Of a stretch of DNA of 64,000 bases, positions 59,964 through 64,000 are shown piece by piece. The notes under the pieces are model-generated. The model was not told the origin of the DNA. It saw nothing but the letters and a program-made list of their open reading frames with translations, and did not search any database. The translations under genes and the position numbers were made by a program. Within the stretch, counting starts at the first letter, position 1, and each line of letters starts with the position of its first letter. Origin of the DNA: Bacteroidota bacterium (lineage in GTDB: Bacteria; Bacteroidota; Bacteroidia; Palsa-965); assembly GCA_003153435.1 (NCBI GenBank), contig PLYR01000125.1, positions 1 to 64,000 on the forward strand, written 5' to 3'.

Positions 59964-62672
59964 ATGCTGAGAAAATTATTGATTTCCTTTCTTGCAATCT
60001 TCCTAATTATAGCCTGCATTTTTTTTTACCAGAATCTACGCCAATCAAGGCCCAGTTCAGTGAATGCACTTGTCGCTATTCCCACAGATGCAGTATTTAT
60101 ATTGGAATCAAAGCAGACTCATACTCTTTTCAGACGGTTTGAAGAATCTAACATTATTTGGGAAGACCTGAAAGTAACACTTACCTTCCGTGAGCTCCGG
60201 AAAAATCTTTTATTTCTTGATTCATTACTCCAGGGAAACACCAAACTTTTGAAACTGGGGCTCGATGATCACCCCTTATATATATCTGCTCATCCAACGG
60301 AGAACACCTGCGCCTTTTTATTTTCCTATGCACTCCCTGACCTTAGTTTCAAAAATTCCTTTGAAGAAATTCTCGCCGCCAACTTTCACACAAAGTCTTT
60401 AAGGGATGAGGTCCTTTCATTAAGCACGAATGATCGCAAAGATATTTGCTACTACGCGTATACAAACGGTGTCCTGCTCTTTTCTCCAAGCGAAAACCTC
60501 ATCCGAAAAGCAATCTTACAAAGCAAGACGAATACTTCAGTGCTCAATGACAAAGGATTTGCCGAGGTGTACAATACATCCAAGTCCTCACGCTTTGATC
60601 TCCGGCTCTTCGTTAATTTTTCGAAGATTGCTTTATGGACCGGAGCCTTCTTGAATACCCATTATACTGACCTTCTCCGAAACGACTTTCCCATAGGAGG
60701 ATGGGCTGCAATGGATGCAAGCTTGAAACCGAAATCTGTCCTTCTGGATGGATTTGTTTCATATCATGCAGATTCTTGCTATCTAAATCTTTTCGCGGGC
60801 CAAGAAGCCCAGCATATGGATGCGTTAGGCGCAATGCCCTCCAATACAGCCAGTTTTATTTACGAAGGTTTTAGTGATTTTCATGATTACTACACAAAAT
60901 TTTCAGCTGTCCGGAAAAAAAGCATGCAAAATCAGCTTGACTCGATCAGCAAAAGGTACACAACAGATTTCTCGGCCCTATGCTCATCTTGGATAGAAAA
61001 TGAAGTGGCTAGTCTTATCACAGAACCTGGACCAGGTGCCATGGATTTAAGTTCCTGTACATTCATTCTGCTGAGATCCAACAATATCGAACATACCACT
61101 GCTGAGCTCTCAGCCCTTTGCGGTCTGGTATGTAAAACAGACAGCCTCAAAGCAGACTCGTCAGTGGTTGGAACGCATGTGATCAGGCATTTGAAAATAA
61201 GAGGAATACTCCCCCTGCTCTTGGGAGAATCATTTGCCGTTACAGAAAATTACTATACGGTTCTTGATAATTATCTCCTTTTCGGGAATAGTCCTGAAGC
61301 ATTGAAAAACTACCTTCATTTCATAGATAATGACCATTTCCTAAATAAAGACGGACATTATAATGAGTTCTCCTCTAACCTTTCTACGAAATGCAATCTG
61401 TTTGTTTATTCCAATATTGCGCGATCAACAGGTATCTACCAATCCTTCGCTTCGGAACAAACAGCGAAAGATATCTTTGCTTACTCCGATCTTTTCATAA
61501 AGTTTGAAGCCATAGGAGTACAATTCTCCTCGCAGGGAAATCTTGTTTATAACTCTACCTACCTTGAAGAAAACCCGATTTACAAGAAGGAAACTTCAAC
61601 TTTGTGGGAAACAAGACTTGACACTACCTTTCATAGATCACCTCAATTGCTTTTCAATCATCAGACACATAACCTGGATGTTTGTGTCCAGGATGACGGG
61701 AATAAGCTTTATCTGGTGAGCAGCACCGGCAAGATTCTCTGGAGCCGGAGCCTGACTGAAAAGATACAGGGGAAAATAGTTCAGGTGGATGCATTCTCCA
61801 ACAAAAAATTTCAAATGCTTTTTAATACACGAAACAGCATATACCTCATCGATCTGAATGGAAAAAATGTTGAAGGCTTTCCGGTCCAGCTCCCCTCACC
61901 TGCCTGTAACGGACTTACAGTAGTTGATTATGAAAACAAATCTGACTACAGAATCCTGATTGCATGTGCCGATAAACATATTCTGAATTACACTATTCAT
62001 GGAAAAAAGACCGAAGGATGGAAGGTTCCTGCAACTTCCGACACCGTTGTGGCTTCTATCATTCACGGTGTAGCGGGTCGTAAGGATTATATTATCGTGG
62101 CAGATCTTGGGGGTAAACTTTATGTTTATAATCGACATGGAGAGCCCCAGATTGAGTTGCATGAAAAGCTACCAAAACCACTTTACGGATTTAGTGTTGA
62201 TCCCGGAAGGGACCTAGCCCATTACAGAATTATAACCACCGATTCCTTAGGAAATATCTGCCGAATTTCTCTGGACGGGAAATCAGAACACATTTCCTTT
62301 AAGTTATTCAACACTAAACCTTGGTTCCTCTTTAGCGATTTGAATGCTGACCATATTCCTGAATTCATATTTCAGGAAGCGAATGAAGTGACTGTTTTTA
62401 CAGAAGACAAATCAGTCTTGTTCTCCTATCACTTTGATGATACGATTTTTCAACCCCCATTTTATCTTCAGGACCCATCTGGACACGGGCGTGTAGGGGT
62501 AGTGAACGAGAGCAAGGATGAGCTTTATCTTCTGAACGAAAGCGGAACCTTACCGGAAGGATTCCCATTGAGAGGTACTATACCCTTCTGCATTGGGGAC
62601 CTGAACCGTGACAATACCCTGCAATTAATTACAGGGGAAGGCAAAAATATATACGCTTACTCTATTCCCTAA
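59964..62672 (+). CDS. DUF3352-like anchored protein with C-terminal beta-propeller-like region
   Basis: 902 aa; N-terminal TM; ALVAIPTDAVFILESKQTHTLFRR; C-terminal PQLLFNHQTHNLDVCVQDDGNKLYLVSSTGKILWSRSL...FIFQEANEVTVF. Confidence 0.7.
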   Translation: MLRKLLISFLAIFLIIACIFFYQNLRQSRPSSVNALVAIPTDAVFILESKQTHTLFRRFEESNIIWEDLKVTLTFRELRKNLLFLDSLLQGNTKLLKLGLDDHPLYISAHPTENTCAFLFSYALPDLSFKNSFEEILAANFHTKSLRDEVLSLSTNDRKDICYYAYTNGVLLFSPSENLIRKAILQSKTNTSVLNDKGFAEVYNTSKSSRFDLRLFVNFSKIALWTGAFLNTHYTDLLRNDFPIGGWAAMDASLKPKSVLLDGFVSYHADSCYLNLFAGQEAQHMDALGAMPSNTASFIYEGFSDFHDYYTKFSAVRKKSMQNQLDSISKRYTTDFSALCSSWIENEVASLITEPGPGAMDLSSCTFILLRSNNIEHTTAELSALCGLVCKTDSLKADSSVVGTHVIRHLKIRGILPLLLGESFAVTENYYTVLDNYLLFGNSPEALKNYLHFIDNDHFLNKDGHYNEFSSNLSTKCNLFVYSNIARSTGIYQSFASEQTAKDIFAYSDLFIKFEAIGVQFSSQGNLVYNSTYLEENPIYKKETSTLWETRLDTTFHRSPQLLFNHQTHNLDVCVQDDGNKLYLVSSTGKILWSRSLTEKIQGKIVQVDAFSNKKFQMLFNTRNSIYLIDLNGKNVEGFPVQLPSPACNGLTVVDYENKSDYRILIACADKHILNYTIHGKKTEGWKVPATSDTVVASIIHGVAGRKDYIIVADLGGKLYVYNRHGEPQIELHEKLPKPLYGFSVDPGRDLAHYRIITTDSLGNICRISLDGKSEHISFKLFNTKPWFLFSDLNADHIPEFIFQEANEVTVFTEDKSVLFSYHFDDTIFQPPFYLQDPSGHGRVGVVNESKDELYLLNESGTLPEGFPLRGTIPFCIGDLNRDNTLQLITGEGKNIYAYSIP

Positions 62673-62715
62673 ATGCTTAATTTAGACGATATTTGCGAAA
62701 CTCAGTCAACCCCCT

Positions 62716-64000
62716 ATGCTTAAAAAACTTACACTCCTCTTCTCATTCGTTTGTGTTCTGATATCCGGAATAAAAGCCCAGGATTTTATGGGATATTCTA
62801 TGAGCAATTATTCGGGGATCACTGGTGCATTTGTGAACCCCGCCAATATCGCTGACAGCCGATACCGCTTCGATATGGAACTGGCAGGTCTCGACTTTGG
62901 ACTTTCAAACAATTATGTTGGTTTGCTTAAGCAGCCTATAAATTACCCTCATCTCTTTACTAGCGACAAAAATTTCAAGGATGATTATCTGGTAGAAAAC
63001 CAAGCTAATGACAACAAAGCGATGTTATTGGTTGCGAGTATCCACCTTCCATCCTTTATGGTACGCATTAACCCAAAGAATTCGATTGGCTTCGAGTGTC
63101 GTGAACGGAATTATGTTCAATTCAATGGACTGGAACCTAATCTGGCCAAGCTTATCTACAATGGGTTCCACGACTCTACGCAGCTCCTTCAGACCTTTTC
63201 GAACAAAAATCTGAATCTCGACTTCAATTCCTGGATAGAATACGGATTAACCTTTGCACATGTGATCAGGAACAAGGACGAGCATTTTCTGAAAGCAGGA
63301 ATCACACTAAAGCTTCTTCAGGGTCTGGGAGGTGGTTATGCTTATATCAAGAACCTGAATTATAGGGTTACCACCAAAGACACACTCGACTTTTTTAACA
63401 CACAGATAGGATACCGTTATTCAAACAATTTCCCAACCACAGCAACACAGACTTACCAGGTAGGTTCGACCTATGGCTTTGGTGGAGACATTGGTGTGGT
63501 ATATGAATATCGTCCCGATTATGACAAATACAAATATGATATGGACGGGGAAACAAACCTGGACATGCGATGGAAAAACAAATATAAATTCAAGTTCGGT
63601 CTGAGTCTCCTTGATGTCGGAGGCATACGCTACACAAAAGGAGCAGGAGATGATCTCAGCGCTAATGTAAATCTTTGGGATGTTGCGAAATCGGGAGTGA
63701 AGAATCAACAGCAACTTGACTCCACCCTTCAAACCAAATTCGTAAAAACACCGAGCAGCAACACTTTTTATATGCGGCTGCCTACCACCATTAATTTTCA
63801 GGCCGACTATTGCATCTGGAAAGACTTTTATGCCGGTCTGATGGGAGTATATGCATTTCAATTCTCCAGTGATGTCAATAAAGTTTCAGAATTATCTAAA
63901 ATTGCAATTGTTCCCCGCTGGGACCATAAATGGTTTGGTGTTTACGTACCTGTATCTTATGATGCTTTCAAGAATTTCAATTATGGGATCAACCTTCGAC
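62716..64000 (+). CDS. DUF5723-like outer-membrane protein, N-terminal part (runs off the window edge)
   Basis: MLKKLTLLFSFVCVLISGIKAQDFMGYSMSNYSGITGAFVNPANIADSRYRFDMELAGLDFGLSNNYVGLL...; open to the window end, absent from the ORF track. Confidence 0.7.
   Translation, partial: MLKKLTLLFSFVCVLISGIKAQDFMGYSMSNYSGITGAFVNPANIADSRYRFDMELAGLDFGLSNNYVGLLKQPINYPHLFTSDKNFKDDYLVENQANDNKAMLLVASIHLPSFMVRINPKNSIGFECRERNYVQFNGLEPNLAKLIYNGFHDSTQLLQTFSNKNLNLDFNSWIEYGLTFAHVIRNKDEHFLKAGITLKLLQGLGGGYAYIKNLNYRVTTKDTLDFFNTQIGYRYSNNFPTTATQTYQVGSTYGFGGDIGVVYEYRPDYDKYKYDMDGETNLDMRWKNKYKFKFGLSLLDVGGIRYTKGAGDDLSANVNLWDVAKSGVKNQQQLDSTLQTKFVKTPSSNTFYMRLPTTINFQADYCIWKDFYAGLMGVYAFQFSSDVNKVSELSKIAIVPRWDHKWFGVYVPVSYDAFKNFNYGINLR

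Overview
The window is a gene-dense chromosomal segment from a Bacteroidota bacterium (T9SS C-terminal signals, PorX, GSIII, LpxC-FabZ fusion, SecDF fusion, TAnnTTTG-type promoters). I saw no rRNA, tRNA, CRISPR array, transposase or prophage. Housekeeping genes: glnN (GSIII), tatA, secDF, mdh, gyrB, ftsE, murB, aroA, aroB, proline dehydrogenase, ald, tsaE, porX, lpxC-fabZ, lpxA, efp, lpxD, rnhB. A polysaccharide export block lies at 50.6-57.8 kb, and several large surface or secreted proteins are present (FG-GAP T9SS cargo, SprB/PKD adhesin, TPR + barrel pair). The best candidate for an undescribed system is an accessory, probably metal-handling, locus at 9.2-17.1 kb. It holds an HMA-domain exported protein, two His-rich paralogous predicted outer-membrane proteins arranged as mirror images around a divergent promoter, a lipoprotein, a short HTHC-containing protein, a TonB receptor, a CX4CH/beta-propeller protein and a DCC thiol oxidoreductase. 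Other notable signals: a two-copy 33-34 bp direct repeat, 53 bp apart, upstream of glnN; a perfect palindrome inside a consensus promoter spacer at 58.6 kb; and several -7 boxes only 4-8 nt before start codons (possible leaderless mRNAs). Family names come from reading the translations; no database search was run.
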